Positions 44,540 through 54,448 of a stretch of 64,000 nt of DNA are shown piece by piece (position 1 is the stretch's first letter; every line of letters starts with the position of its first letter). The stretch is from Aquibacillus koreensis. GTDB lineage: Bacteria; Bacillota; Bacilli; Bacillales; Amphibacillaceae. A model generated the notes under the pieces. The model worked only from the letters and a program-made list of their open reading frames with translations. It ran no database searches and was not told the DNA's origin. The stretch is taken from NCBI RefSeq assembly GCF_025154055.1, contig NZ_JAOALK010000007.1, positions 61,325 through 125,324 of the forward strand, in the 5' to 3' direction. The position numbers were made by a program, and so were the translations under genes.

Positions 44540-44573
44540 AAAAAAAGCGCCAATCCTTTAAGGATCAACGCTT
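44540..44573 (-). terminator. Terminator of the ECF sigma gene
   Basis: On the minus strand AGCG..GATCCTT pairs with AAGGAT..GCGCT and is followed by seven T residues. Confidence 0.75.
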
Positions 44574-44620
44574 TATCTATAATGTTTTTGCATCGGTTAT
44601 ATACGCTACATAATCTAATG

Positions 44621-45151
44621 TTATAGATTTACCTTTTGCGCAACCTTCCTTTTACCTCTCAGGATTCTAACTTTAATTGTTGAGGTGTTCATACCCATTA
44701 CGTCAGAAATCTCTTTATAGCTTAAGAATTGTTGAAAATGTAGCATCATCGGAACTTGATATTTATCATCTAATTCCTGCATCTTAGAAATTACATGTTC
44801 ATATTCCATCTTCTTCACTAGGTTCTCTTCTACATTACAAGTAAACCCATCATAGAGCTTTTCTGCTTTTAGTAACGAAAATTTACTTTGCCAACACGCA
44901 TGCTTTCTCGCTAAGTCCCTAGCTGTATTTAACGTGATCTTATATAACCAAAAGTGAAAGGTCGGTACCTCCACTTGATCAATAAAACGATAAACCTTTA
45001 TAAAAACCTCTTGGATTAGATCTGGTATATCATCGTGAGGAAATTTAATTGAGAAAGCATAACGTTCAACAATTGGACTATACTTTAATACAACTTGTTC
45101 AATAGCCTGTGGACAGCCTTGCTTCGCATCTTGAATTAAATTCTCATCCAT
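44621..45151 (-). CDS. ECF-type RNA polymerase sigma factor without adjacent anti-sigma
   Basis: A 176-residue sigma factor. Region 2 contains FPHDDIPDLIQEVFIKVYRF and region 4 LDDKYQVPMMLHFQQFLSYK plus the helix-turn-helix EISDVMGMNTSTIKVRILRG. It has no regions 1 or 3. GGGGAAGAGAT precedes the ATG. The downstream side is a terminator and a VOC remnant, and the upstream gene is a prenyl synthase, so no anti-sigma factor is visible. It may be controlled from elsewhere or at the level of expression. Confidence 0.85.
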   Translation of the reverse strand: MDENLIQDAKQGCPQAIEQVVLKYSPIVERYAFSIKFPHDDIPDLIQEVFIKVYRFIDQVEVPTFHFWLYKITLNTARDLARKHACWQSKFSLLKAEKLYDGFTCNVEENLVKKMEYEHVISKMQELDDKYQVPMMLHFQQFLSYKEISDVMGMNTSTIKVRILRGKRKVAQKVNL

Positions 45152-45381
45152 ATCTCTTCCCCAACCCCACTATTTTACCTATATTTTACCATATAGATAA
45201 GGACAAGATATACGATATTTCGGAATAAAACGACAATAGAACTAGAGGAATCTTGTTAAATGGATAAACAGTTAAATATACATAGCAAAAACAGACTTAA
45301 CTTATACTACTTTCCACAAAACCATGACACTTAATAGGTATTATTACCCAATACATGATTACGAGATTACAAGTTGAGCCA

Positions 45382-47745
45382 TTAATGATCTCGGTTCACG
45401 ATATAATGCAAAAAGTGTTTTAAAAAGGGAGTTTTAGGACTGATTTCATATAACAATTCGAGTGCAGTACAGTAATGTTCCCACATTTCCTTTTTCGCAC
45501 CTTCCACACCAAGTACAGATACATACGTAGACTTGTCATGATCCACATCATTCCCAATTGGTTTTCCTAATGTTTGCTGGTCTCCTTCTACATCAAGCAA
45601 ATCATCCTTTATCTGAAAAGCAATCCCTGCATGATAAGCAAACGTTTTCCAAGCTTTGATTTCAGTATCATTAGCTTGAGCAAGAATCGCCGGCATGATT
45701 AGGGACGCTTCAAATCCTATACCCGTTTTATAAAAGCACATTTGATTCAAGGCCTGTAAACTAAGGCGCTTACCTTTCGCCTCTAAATCCATCACCTGGC
45801 CCTTACACATATCAGCTGTCATTTGTGCTGTATATTGAATCAATTGCAGTACTACTTTCGAGTCAAATTGATCTAAGCATGTTTGTTCTTCAATTGCCTT
45901 TTGCGTTAAAAAGAGTCCCGTCAATTCCGCAACTGCAACATTGTGTACTTCATGAAGCGTTGGATTTCCTCTACGTATAGAAGCATTATCTTGGGATGGT
46001 AAATCATCAAAGATCAGTGAAGCTGTATGCATATATTCAAGTGATTTCAGTAAAGGCACAATCGCAGACGCTGATAATCCGAATTCCTTCACTCCCATCA
46101 CCCACGTTAGGATCGGACGCAATCTTTTCCCATCGCCTATTAAACTATAATTTGCCCCGTCCACAATATTGTCATCAGACAATGGACCTTTTGCAATAGG
46201 TAAATGCGTATTTACTTGTTCTCGTACTTTCTCAATAATGTCTAAAAATTCTTCCTGTTCTTGCTTTTGATCTTTCAACGATAGAATAATATGGTCTCGA
46301 AGCAACTTATCAAAAAAATCAACTTCATCCGCTTTTCGAACCAGCTGTTGAATCATATGATTAAATGCAGAGTGGCCAGAAGAAAACAATTGCATGACTT
46401 CGTTGTATGTTTTACTTCCCATTCTATTTTTATAGCGCTTCAGGCCATTAATTGCTCGATCTAAAATTACTTCACATGTCTTCGGATCATTGTGATAGAC
46501 TTCATGAATTAAATGAGAAATTACCGTCCAATATAACTCAAATGGATTGATAAGGTCTGGTCGACTCTCGTGATAGGTAAGATAATACGTGTAAGGTGTT
46601 ACTGCTCCTTCTTTTAAATCATCAAACATATCGGTAAAATCATCTGCTAACTGATTATAGATCCCATAATAGAAAGTACGACGATCAAAACCTTGGTCTT
46701 CTTCCGCACTAATGACCGATCGAACAATCAACCTAGAAGATGATGATTTTAAAATGATTGGTATAAAAAGCTCTTCATTCGTGTAATTCCGATTGGACAA
46801 ATCCTTATCGCGATCTACTTCCTGCGCGTGAAAAAAAACGTAAGATTGCTCAAAAAACGCATCAATTGTCTCCGGATTCTGATGTCTCTTAATGTACTCA
46901 AAGGCTTCTTTTAGCTCTGCATGAATAAAATCTATGAGACCCTTATTCTTTCCTTGCCATTCTCCTAACTTCGGAACATTTCTTGTAACTAGTGACGTCC
47001 GGATTAAATTCGAATACCTTTTTTCTTCTTGTGGTGTAAGAATATTTGCATCCAAAAGATCATCAATAAAAGGATACGTGAGTCCATAGGAATAACCTAA
47101 TCGAATTGCCTCATCTACTTTTTTCGAACGTACTTTTCCTGTGATGCTATCATCCATTTCTTCCACCGCGTGCATAATGACCCCGGCGATCGTTTTTATT
47201 AACTTGCGTTGTGCATGGTCAGCATCCATTCCAACCGGAATATGATCACTTACACGTTTCAGTTTATGGAGCACCCACATGGTAGCGGATTCTACGCCTT
47301 CTTTTTGTGCCCAACGATACAAACCACTCTGATTAAAACTATCCGCCTCATCACTAGGTTCAGACAGTATGTGCTCTTTTATCTTTTCAACAGCTCGCGT
47401 GATACTTGCCTGGGTATCCATTTCATCTAACGCTTTCCCTAAATCTCTCATATAGATATAAGAAATACTTCGATCGAGGTAATGATCAAGCTTACCCGTT
47501 TTACTTAACCATTGGATATATGCATAATAACCTAGTCCTTCTGCTCTTTTCTTCCCGAATGAAAAAGGAGCAAAATGTAACGGGTGACGAATATGGGTTT
47601 TTTTCCATGTATGAAAATCTTGTGTAAGGGTCGGGATATACCCCTTCTCTATCACTTGACTATATAACGATTCAAAGTACCTTATGGCCTTCTCTTCCGC
47701 TTGTCGGTAACTTGACTCTGTATGCGTGATAATCGGTTGATTCAT
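45382..47745 (-). CDS. Polyprenyl synthase fused to a large N-terminal prenyl-synthase-like region
   Basis: A 787-residue protein. Residues about 505-787 are a canonical trans-prenyl synthase: GDGKRLRP, first Asp motif FDDLPSQD, and second motif QIKDDLLDVEGD followed by GKPIGNDVDHDKST. The first 500 residues are all-helical and hold two further Asp clusters, FIDDLLD near 236 and LADDFTDMFDD near 382, each in a setting like the second Asp motif of the family. Normal prenyl synthases have 290-350 residues, so this is a fusion. It could make a prenyl diphosphate and act on it further; that is inference. GAGG precedes the ATG. Confidence 0.8.
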   Translation of the reverse strand: MNQPIITHTESSYRQAEEKAIRYFESLYSQVIEKGYIPTLTQDFHTWKKTHIRHPLHFAPFSFGKKRAEGLGYYAYIQWLSKTGKLDHYLDRSISYIYMRDLGKALDEMDTQASITRAVEKIKEHILSEPSDEADSFNQSGLYRWAQKEGVESATMWVLHKLKRVSDHIPVGMDADHAQRKLIKTIAGVIMHAVEEMDDSITGKVRSKKVDEAIRLGYSYGLTYPFIDDLLDANILTPQEEKRYSNLIRTSLVTRNVPKLGEWQGKNKGLIDFIHAELKEAFEYIKRHQNPETIDAFFEQSYVFFHAQEVDRDKDLSNRNYTNEELFIPIILKSSSSRLIVRSVISAEEDQGFDRRTFYYGIYNQLADDFTDMFDDLKEGAVTPYTYYLTYHESRPDLINPFELYWTVISHLIHEVYHNDPKTCEVILDRAINGLKRYKNRMGSKTYNEVMQLFSSGHSAFNHMIQQLVRKADEVDFFDKLLRDHIILSLKDQKQEQEEFLDIIEKVREQVNTHLPIAKGPLSDDNIVDGANYSLIGDGKRLRPILTWVMGVKEFGLSASAIVPLLKSLEYMHTASLIFDDLPSQDNASIRRGNPTLHEVHNVAVAELTGLFLTQKAIEEQTCLDQFDSKVVLQLIQYTAQMTADMCKGQVMDLEAKGKRLSLQALNQMCFYKTGIGFEASLIMPAILAQANDTEIKAWKTFAYHAGIAFQIKDDLLDVEGDQQTLGKPIGNDVDHDKSTYVSVLGVEGAKKEMWEHYCTALELLYEISPKTPFLKHFLHYIVNRDH

Positions 47746-48032
47746 TATACATAACCTCGATTTATGATCTAGATTTTAATTAATAAGGAATACGAAATAA
47801 CCTGTGTATTTGTTTCAAGTTATTCACGCTCTCTATCTTCTATTCTAACATTCACTACGCCAATGCGATTACACTTCCCAACAAATAATATTAAACTTTC
47901 TCACATATTAGAAAAACTCGCATTCGCTCGTCCTTTAGCGAATGTGTTAGCTTTTCTTATACTTGGTACTACTTAAATTTTTCACTACGTCGAATGACTT
48001 CCTAGCTAAAAATTTATACTTTCTTAACGTAC
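47746..48032. other. Gene-free interval between the prenyl synthase and deoC
   Basis: No gene recognised. One hairpin of 8 bp (CATTCGCT with AGCGAATG, about 47922-47950) is the only visible structure; the remainder is AT-rich and probably carries the prenyl synthase promoter. Confidence 0.4.
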
Positions 48033-48063
48033 AAAAAAAGGCAACCTATAATATAGATTGCCT
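48033..48063 (-). terminator. Terminator of the xapX-deoC operon
   Basis: On the minus strand GGCAATCTATA pairs with TATAGGTTGCC, followed by seven T residues. Confidence 0.85.
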
Positions 48064-48083
48064 TCATCCAGCTACACTTTTAT

Positions 48084-48749
48084 TTAATAATCGCTATTAG
48101 AAACTTCACCTTTTACAATTGCTACACTCGCACTTGCGCCAATTCTTGTAGCACCTGCTTCAATCATGGCGAGCGCACCCTTTTGGTCTCTTACACCGCC
48201 TGATGCTTTGACCCCTAGATCTGGTCCAACTGTTTCGCGCATTAACTTAATATCTTCTACCGTTGCTCCACCAGTGGAGAATCCGGTAGATGTTTTCACA
48301 TAGTCTGTGCCTGCTTTAACAGCTAGCTGACATGCTCTCACTTTTTCTTCATCTGTTAATAGACTTGTTTCAATGATCACTTTAACTAACGCTTTACCTT
48401 TTGCAACATTAACTACTGCTTCTATATCTTTTTGGACAGCTTCATCATTTCCGTCTTTTAACATACCAATATTGATCACCATGTCTACTTCTGTTGCACC
48501 TTTTGCAATTGCGTCTTTCGTTTCCAATGCTTTTACAGCAGAAGTGGAAGCACCTAATGGAAACCCAATAACCGTACAAACTTCTACTTCGGAATCTTTA
48601 AGTAGTGAAGCTGCTTCTTCTACCCAAGTAGGATTTACACAAACGGAGTAAAAACCATTTTCCTTTGCTTCTTGGCATACTGTAACAATCTGCTCTTTTG
48701 TTGTATCTGCTTTTAATACGGTATGATCAATCATCTTTGCTATGTTCAT
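48084..48749 (-). CDS. deoC: Deoxyribose-phosphate aldolase
   Basis: A 221-residue class I aldolase splitting 2-deoxyribose-5-phosphate into glyceraldehyde-3-phosphate and acetaldehyde. [10 protein letters not shown] carries the Schiff-base Lys near residue 150, [16 protein letters not shown] the second Lys. AAAGGGGATC precedes the ATG at 48749, preferred to 48770. Last gene of the salvage operon and its carbon exit. Confidence 0.95.
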   Translation of the reverse strand: MNIAKMIDHTVLKADTTKEQIVTVCQEAKENGFYSVCVNPTWVEEAASLLKDSEVEVCTVIGFPLGASTSAVKALETKDAIAKGATEVDMVINIGMLKDGNDEAVQKDIEAVVNVAKGKALVKVIIETSLLTDEEKVRACQLAVKAGTDYVKTSTGFSTGGATVEDIKLMRETVGPDLGVKASGGVRDQKGALAMIEAGATRIGASASVAIVKGEVSNSDY

Positions 48750-48770
48750 TTTTGATCCCCTTTCATACAT

Positions 48771-49193
<423 letters not shown>

Positions 49194-49199
49194 TTAGGA

Positions 49200-50024
49200 T
49201 TAGTTGTTTTTCATGTTATTTACTAGCTGTTTTACAAAGCTTAAAAACACTTCTCTTACTTTCTCCGTTGTCTCGATTACTTCATCATGCGTTAATGGTT
49301 GATCCAAAATACCTGCTGCCATGTTGGATATACAAGAGATTCCAACGACTTCCATACCTGCATGACGCGCCACGATTACTTCTGGTACAGTTGACATACC
49401 AACCGCATCTGCCCCTAATTGATGAAGCATACGAACTTCAGCTGGTGTTTCGTAGCTAGGTCCACTATTCCAAACATAAACACCTTCTTTAAGACTGATC
49501 GATAGGTCCCCGGCTACGCGACGTGCAAGGTCTTGCAAGTCCTTCGAATATGCAGTTGACATATCAGGAAATCTTACACCAAGCTCATTATTGTTAGGTC
49601 CGATTAGGGGGTTTGCTCCTGCATTATTAATGTGATCGGTTATTAGCATTAAATCACCTGGATCTAGTTCCGGGTTAACTGCACCCGCTGCATTTGTAAC
49701 GACAATAGACGCAATGCCTAATTCTTTCATCACGCGAACAGGAAACGTAACCTTATCTAAGTCATAGCCTTCATAGTAGTGAAAACGACCTTGCATTGCT
49801 AATACAGGCATTCCTTGTAATTCACCAATCACAAGTTGACCTGCATGTCCTTCCACAGTGGAAACTGGAAAACCTGGAATGGTATCATACTTAATTTTAA
49901 CTGGATTCGTAATTTCATCTGCTAACATACCTAAGCCAGAACCTAAGATCAGTCCTACCTTTGGTTGATGATTAATTTGTTCTGAAATAAAGCTAGACGC
50001 TTTTCTGATTGCTTCTATTTGCAT
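49200..50024 (-). CDS. punA: Purine-nucleoside phosphorylase
   Basis: A 274-residue trimeric-type phosphorylase: LILGSGLGMLADEI phosphate loop, QGRFHYYEGY, VTNAAGAVNPELDPGDLMLI and VWNSGPSYETPAEVRMLHQL; the N in ISCISNMAAGI binds the base. It releases guanine or hypoxanthine and ribose-1-phosphate. ATG 50024 has AGGAG seven bases before it, better than 50030. Confidence 0.95.
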   Translation of the reverse strand: MQIEAIRKASSFISEQINHQPKVGLILGSGLGMLADEITNPVKIKYDTIPGFPVSTVEGHAGQLVIGELQGMPVLAMQGRFHYYEGYDLDKVTFPVRVMKELGIASIVVTNAAGAVNPELDPGDLMLITDHINNAGANPLIGPNNNELGVRFPDMSTAYSKDLQDLARRVAGDLSISLKEGVYVWNSGPSYETPAEVRMLHQLGADAVGMSTVPEVIVARHAGMEVVGISCISNMAAGILDQPLTHDEVIETTEKVREVFLSFVKQLVNNMKNN

Positions 50025-50034
50025 TTCCATTCTC

Positions 50035-51219
50035 CTAACCTTTTATATGATCTAAGAAACTTGTTCCGTACGCTGGTTTTCTTATAGAAAAGTTATCGGC
50101 AATCGTTGCGCCAACATCCGCAAAAGTCTCTCTAACCGGTAATTCCGTTCCCGCTTTGATTCCTGTATGGTGTACTAAAAGTGGTACGTATTCTCTTGTG
50201 TGATCGGTACCATGATGAACAGGATCATTTCCGTGGTCCGCCGTTATAATTAGCAAGTCATCTTCACGCATTTTCGCAAACACTTCTGGTAATCGCGCAT
50301 CAAAATCCTCTAAAGCATCCCCATACCCTTGTGGATCACGGCGGTGACCATAGATTGCATCAAAGTCTACTAAATTTAAAAAGCTTAGACCAGTAAAGTC
50401 TTGATCCATGGAAGCGAGTAACTTATCCATGCCGTCCATGTTAGAGACTGTTCTGACTGCTTCTGTTACGCCTTCTCCATCATAAATATCAGCAATTTTG
50501 CCAATCGATAAAACATCATAGTTTGCATCCTTCAATTCATTCATGACTGTACGATCAAATGGTTTTAATGCATAGTCATGACGATTTGGCGTGCGTTCCC
50601 ATGCTCCTGGTTTACCTACAAATGGTCTAGCAATCACTCGACCTACCATGTATTCCGGTGCTTTTGTTAATTCACGTGCAATCTCACATATTTCGTACAA
50701 CTCTTCTAAAGGTACTACTTCTTCATGTGCTGCAATTTGTAAAACGGAATCGGCTGAAGTATATACGATTAGATCCCCTGTCTCGATATGCGCTTCTCCA
50801 AGTTCATCTAGAATTCCTGTACCTGAAGCAGGCTTATTTCCGATTATCTTTCTCCCTGTCTTTGCTTCGATTTCATTGATTAATGCGTCAGGGAATCCAT
50901 CAGGAAAAGTCCGAAACGGTGTATCAATATGAAGTCCCATAAGCTCCCAATGTCCTGTCATTGTATCTTTACCCGCAGAAGCCTCTTGCATTTTCGTAAA
51001 ATGCGCAAGCGCCTTGTCTGCTTTATTAATTCCTTTTATTTCACGGATGTTACTTAAACCTAACTTCGCGATATTTGGCATGTTTAGTCCATTTTTATGT
51101 TCAGCTATGTGACCAAGCGTATCTGCCCCACGATCATTATACTTTTCTGCATCAGGGGATTCTCCAATTCCGACTGAGTCCATAACGATTAAGAAAACAC
51201 GTTTAAACTTAGATTCCAT
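50035..51219 (-). CDS. deoB: Phosphopentomutase
   Basis: A 394-residue alkaline-phosphatase-superfamily mutase, isomerising (deoxy)ribose-1-phosphate to the 5-phosphate. [17 protein letters not shown] and [11 protein letters not shown] (with the phosphorylated Thr) are at the N-terminus; [20 protein letters not shown] supplies metal ligands. AGGAGG lies 8 bases before ATG 51219. Follows xapX by 38 bases. Confidence 0.95.
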   Translation of the reverse strand: MESKFKRVFLIVMDSVGIGESPDAEKYNDRGADTLGHIAEHKNGLNMPNIAKLGLSNIREIKGINKADKALAHFTKMQEASAGKDTMTGHWELMGLHIDTPFRTFPDGFPDALINEIEAKTGRKIIGNKPASGTGILDELGEAHIETGDLIVYTSADSVLQIAAHEEVVPLEELYEICEIARELTKAPEYMVGRVIARPFVGKPGAWERTPNRHDYALKPFDRTVMNELKDANYDVLSIGKIADIYDGEGVTEAVRTVSNMDGMDKLLASMDQDFTGLSFLNLVDFDAIYGHRRDPQGYGDALEDFDARLPEVFAKMREDDLLIITADHGNDPVHHGTDHTREYVPLLVHHTGIKAGTELPVRETFADVGATIADNFSIRKPAYGTSFLDHIKG

Positions 51220-51257
51220 CAAAAATTCCTCCTCTTTCTTATTAAGTTACCGATCTC

Positions 51258-51431
51258 TTATGCTTGAAAAAATGTTCTTGCTAACCAATCTACTAACACG
51301 CCTCCACTATATACCCCAACAATACCTAGTACGCCAGCAAGTACTGGTGGTGCCGGAAGTGGTAATTTCAATACCTTAAATGCAATACCAATTACTAACC
51401 CCGCAAGTAAACTTAATATTAATTCTTTCAT
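51258..51431 (-). CDS. xapX: XapX-domain small membrane protein (DUF1427), 57 residues
   Basis: A 57-residue protein with two hydrophobic stretches (LILSLLAGLVIGIAFKVLKL and VLAGVLGIVGVYSGG) around LPLPAPP, the XapX/DUF1427 signature. Such proteins are found beside nucleoside phosphorylase genes, as near xapA in E. coli. GAGGAG precedes the ATG. It heads the xapX-deoB-punA-cdd-deoC transcript and is easily missed for its size. Its role in nucleoside uptake or sensing is unknown. Confidence 0.85.
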   Translation of the reverse strand: MKELILSLLAGLVIGIAFKVLKLPLPAPPVLAGVLGIVGVYSGGVLVDWLARTFFQA

Positions 51432-51468
51432 TATTTTTCTCTCCTCGTTGTATAGTCGTAGAACTAAT

Positions 51469-51486
51469 TTGTAAGACGTCCTACCT
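51469..51486. promoter_or_regulatory. Operator-like GACGTC palindrome upstream of xapX
   Basis: TTGTAAGACGTCCTACCT: one of four sites with the core GTARGACGTCYTAC in this locus, lying between the pdp terminator and xapX. It suggests a second promoter controlled by the same regulator. Confidence 0.7.
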
Positions 51487-51495
51487 CTAGTTGTC

Positions 51496-51528
51496 TAAAA
51501 ATAGGATCCACTTCTCATGGATCCTATC
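51496..51528 (-). terminator. Terminator of pdp
   Basis: On the minus strand ATAGGATCCA pairs with TGGATCCTAT across a 7-base loop, then a T-run. It splits the salvage genes into two transcripts. Confidence 0.85.
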
Positions 51529-51538
51529 AAAATTTTGC

Positions 51539-52843
51539 TTATGCTCGAATTATATCATACACCAACTGATTCGTCTCGACAACTTCTTTTGATATCGTAT
51601 AAGATTGATAGATCTTTTCGATAACTTCGGCTACATCTTCACGATTACTATGAATCGTTACAAGCGAATCTCCTTTTGTTACCTGTTCCCCAACCTTTTT
51701 ATTAAGCACCAAACCAACTGCTAAATCGATGACATCATCCTTTGTTGAACGACCAGCGCCTAAGATACTTGCAGCAATTCCAATTTCATCTGCCACAATC
51801 GCAGCGATCACACCATCTTCTTTGGCTTCCACTTCAAACGTGTAGTTTGCTGTTGGTAGTTTGCTAGGGTCATCAATCACTGACGCATCTCCACCTTGAG
51901 AAGCAATAAACGTCTTAAACTTTTCAATCGCTTCCCCAGATTCCATCGCGTGCTCTAACTTCTCTCTTGCAGCTTCGATTGTATCTGCTTTCCCTGCTAA
52001 ATATACCATTTGACTGCCAAGTGTTAGACATAATTCATGAAGGTCTGCAGGTCCTTGTCCTCTTAACGTATCGATCGCTTCTTTCACTTCTAAAGCATTC
52101 CCAATCGCAAATCCTAGTGGTTGATCCATGTCAGAAATAACCGCAATTGTATTACGTCCAGCACCATTGCCAATCTCAACCATAGCTTGTGCAAGTGCTC
52201 TCGAGTCTTCTAGTTCCTGCATAAATGCACCAGATCCAGTCTTCACATCTAGTACAATAGCATCTGCACCAGAAGCAATTTTCTTACTCATGATCGAACT
52301 TGCGATTAACGGAATAGAATTGACCGTTGCCGTAACATCACGTAAGCCATATAACTTTTTGTCAGCTGGTGTTAAATTACCGCTTTGGCCTACAACTGCT
52401 ACTTTATTTTTATTGACTAACTCATTAAATGTTTTACTATCTAATTCTACTTTAAAGCCTTCAATTGATTCCAATTTGTCGACGGTACCACCAGTATGTC
52501 CTAGGCCTCTTCCAGACATTTTTGCTACTGGTACACCAACAGCCGCAACAAGTGGAGCTAAGATTAGCGTTGTTGTATCACCAACTCCGCCTGTACTGTG
52601 CTTATCGACTTTAATTCCTTCGATATCGGATAAGTCGATTTGATCACCTGACTCTACCATTGCCATGGTAAGGTGGACTCTTTCTTCTGTCGTCATATCT
52701 TGAAAATAAATCGCCATTGCCAAGGCAGACATTTGATAATCAGGAATATCCCCGTTCGTATATCCTTTTATAACAAAATCTATTTCTTCTTTCGATAGTG
52801 CTTCACCATTTCTTTTTTTACTTATAACATCTACCATTCTCAT
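51539..52843 (-). CDS. pdp: Pyrimidine-nucleoside phosphorylase
   Basis: A 434-residue enzyme splitting uridine, thymidine and deoxyuridine. [20 protein letters not shown] is the phosphate-binding signature near residue 80, and LKVTGSGAFM-like [11 protein letters not shown] near 190 the second. The C-terminal domain holds the biotinyl-like fold. It follows nupC by 27 bases. GGATGATG precedes the ATG. Confidence 0.95.
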   Translation of the reverse strand: MRMVDVISKKRNGEALSKEEIDFVIKGYTNGDIPDYQMSALAMAIYFQDMTTEERVHLTMAMVESGDQIDLSDIEGIKVDKHSTGGVGDTTTLILAPLVAAVGVPVAKMSGRGLGHTGGTVDKLESIEGFKVELDSKTFNELVNKNKVAVVGQSGNLTPADKKLYGLRDVTATVNSIPLIASSIMSKKIASGADAIVLDVKTGSGAFMQELEDSRALAQAMVEIGNGAGRNTIAVISDMDQPLGFAIGNALEVKEAIDTLRGQGPADLHELCLTLGSQMVYLAGKADTIEAAREKLEHAMESGEAIEKFKTFIASQGGDASVIDDPSKLPTANYTFEVEAKEDGVIAAIVADEIGIAASILGAGRSTKDDVIDLAVGLVLNKKVGEQVTKGDSLVTIHSNREDVAEVIEKIYQSYTISKEVVETNQLVYDIIRA

Positions 52844-52870
52844 TATATCATCATCCTTTTTGATCGTGTA

Positions 52871-54085
52871 TTAGAAGAACATACCTGCGACTGCTGCACT
52901 TAATAATGACGCAAGCATACCAGCCGCCACCGCACGAAGTCCTAGTTTTGCAATATCAGCACGACGGTTTGGCGCAAGTCCACCAAGACCACCTAATAGA
53001 ATTGCCATCGAGCTTAAGTTCGCAAATCCACATAACGCAAAACTTACTACTAGTACTGTTTTTTCAGATAACGCTGCGATCTCAGGTGCAAATGCTGCAT
53101 AAGCAACAAATTCGTTTAATACAAGTTTCTGACCGATAAAGCTACCTGCAGTAACTGCCTCTGACCAAGGTACCCCTATTGCAAAAGCAAGTGGGGAGAA
53201 AATATATCCTAGGATACTTTGTAGTGTTAGGTCTTCAGCACCAAACAAGCCACCAATTCCTCCTAATATTCCATTGATTAGCGCAATTAATGCAATGAAC
53301 GCAAGTAGCATTGCACCAACGTTTAATGCTAATTTCAAACCATCTGAAGCACCTTTTGCTGCAGCATCAATCACATTCGTTGTATCTTTATCTTTCTCTA
53401 ACTTTAATTCATCGGATGTTTCAGATTTCTCTGTTTCAGGAATCATGATTTTTGCCATGACTAGGCCTGCAGGTGCTGCCATGAAACTCGCCGCCAGTAA
53501 GTACTCTAACGGTACACCCAATAATGAGTAACCAATTAATACAGAACCCGCGACAGAAGCAAGGCCTCCTGTCATAACAGCAAACAACTCGGAATTGGTC
53601 ATTTTTGACAAGAACGGGCGTACTACTAATGGTGCCTCTGTTTGCCCAACAAAAATGTTTGCTGCGGCAGATAATGATTCCGACTTACTCGTTCCTAATA
53701 GCTTTGATAGTCCTCCGCCAATAATCTTAATGATCCATTGCATAATTCCTAGGTAATACAAAACAGAAATTAGTGCGGAAAAGAAGATAATAACCGGTAG
53801 GATATGAAATGCAAAAATCGTACCAAATTCATCACTATCTGCTAGGGATCCAAATAAGAAGCCAATTCCCTCGTTTGCATAATCAATAACATTTTGGACT
53901 AAAAGGGTTAACTTCTTTAAAGCATTTCGTCCAGCTTCCCACTCTAATACGATAAAAGCAAAAAATATTTGGATTGCCAATCCACCAAGAATCGTTCTTA
54001 AATTAATCGCTTTCTTTTTTGTTGAGAAAAGGAATGCAATGGATAAGACAACGATAATACCTAATATACCCCATAATAAGTTCAT
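52871..54085 (-). CDS. nupC: Concentrative nucleoside transporter, NupC type
   Basis: A 404-residue CNT-family carrier with about ten spans. [20 protein letters not shown] near residue 155 (the nucleoside-binding GQxExP-like loop) and [20 protein letters not shown] near 360 are diagnostic. It imports nucleosides with H+ or Na+. ATG 54085 lies 8 bases after GGAG. First gene of nupC-pdp, preceded by three operator-like sites. Confidence 0.92.
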   Translation of the reverse strand: MNLLWGILGIIVVLSIAFLFSTKKKAINLRTILGGLAIQIFFAFIVLEWEAGRNALKKLTLLVQNVIDYANEGIGFLFGSLADSDEFGTIFAFHILPVIIFFSALISVLYYLGIMQWIIKIIGGGLSKLLGTSKSESLSAAANIFVGQTEAPLVVRPFLSKMTNSELFAVMTGGLASVAGSVLIGYSLLGVPLEYLLAASFMAAPAGLVMAKIMIPETEKSETSDELKLEKDKDTTNVIDAAAKGASDGLKLALNVGAMLLAFIALIALINGILGGIGGLFGAEDLTLQSILGYIFSPLAFAIGVPWSEAVTAGSFIGQKLVLNEFVAYAAFAPEIAALSEKTVLVVSFALCGFANLSSMAILLGGLGGLAPNRRADIAKLGLRAVAAGMLASLLSAAVAGMFF

Positions 54086-54157
54086 TTTGTTCACTCCATT
54101 TTTTATAATGTTTTTATGTCTTCATCACTAAATAAATTTACTGGCCTTGCATATAGG

Positions 54158-54175
54158 TTGGATGTCCTACAAGTA
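54158..54175. promoter_or_regulatory. Operator-like site 1 upstream of nupC
   Basis: TTGGATGTCCTACAAGTAT: a version of the GACGTC palindrome with one base change in the centre (GATGTC). About 70 bp before nupC. Confidence 0.55.
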
Positions 54176-54218
54176 TAGATGTAGCGTTTCTCACATTCAT
54201 TGATTATCCCAACAATGA

Positions 54219-54240
54219 AGTAAGACGTCCTACAAGTATA
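54219..54240. promoter_or_regulatory. Operator-like site 2 upstream of nupC
   Basis: AGTAAGACGTCCTACAAG: a near-perfect palindrome, its GACGTC centre 63 bp from that of site 1. Confidence 0.7.
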
Positions 54241-54277
54241 ATGTATTGTATCCCCTTACATAATGACTACAAATTAC

Positions 54278-54307
54278 ACTATAAAGGTGAGACGTCCTAC
54301 AAGTCAA
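54278..54307 (-). promoter_or_regulatory. nupC promoter with operator site 3 in the spacer
   Basis: On the minus strand TTGACT (54307-54302), an 18-base spacer and TATAGT (54283-54278) make a SigA-type promoter. The spacer contains TTGTAGGACGTCTCAC, the third operator-like copy, 67 bp from site 2. A repressor bound here would cover the promoter. Confidence 0.7.
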
Positions 54308-54398
54308 TTACTTTTATTCATTTTTTGTCTTCCATTTGTTGGGCATCATTTTGTGCAAATGCGCTATCCCATTAGTAACAAGGGGTTAAAGGCATACA

Positions 54399-54442
54399 AC
54401 AAAAAACTCCTGACAAAATCATTCACCATTTTGTCAGAAGTT
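54399..54442 (-). terminator. Terminator of the GntR gene
   Basis: On the minus strand AACTTCTGACAAAAT pairs with ATTTTGTCAGGAGTT and is followed by T residues. Confidence 0.85.
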
Positions 54443-54448
54443 CTATTA

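Noticed and set aside
52128..52643. 171-codon open frame antisense to pdp
   Set aside because: It is a shadow of the well-conserved pdp coding frame and has no ribosome binding site. Similar antisense frames at 35923-36450, 41686-42189 and 60724-61323 are rejected for the same reason.
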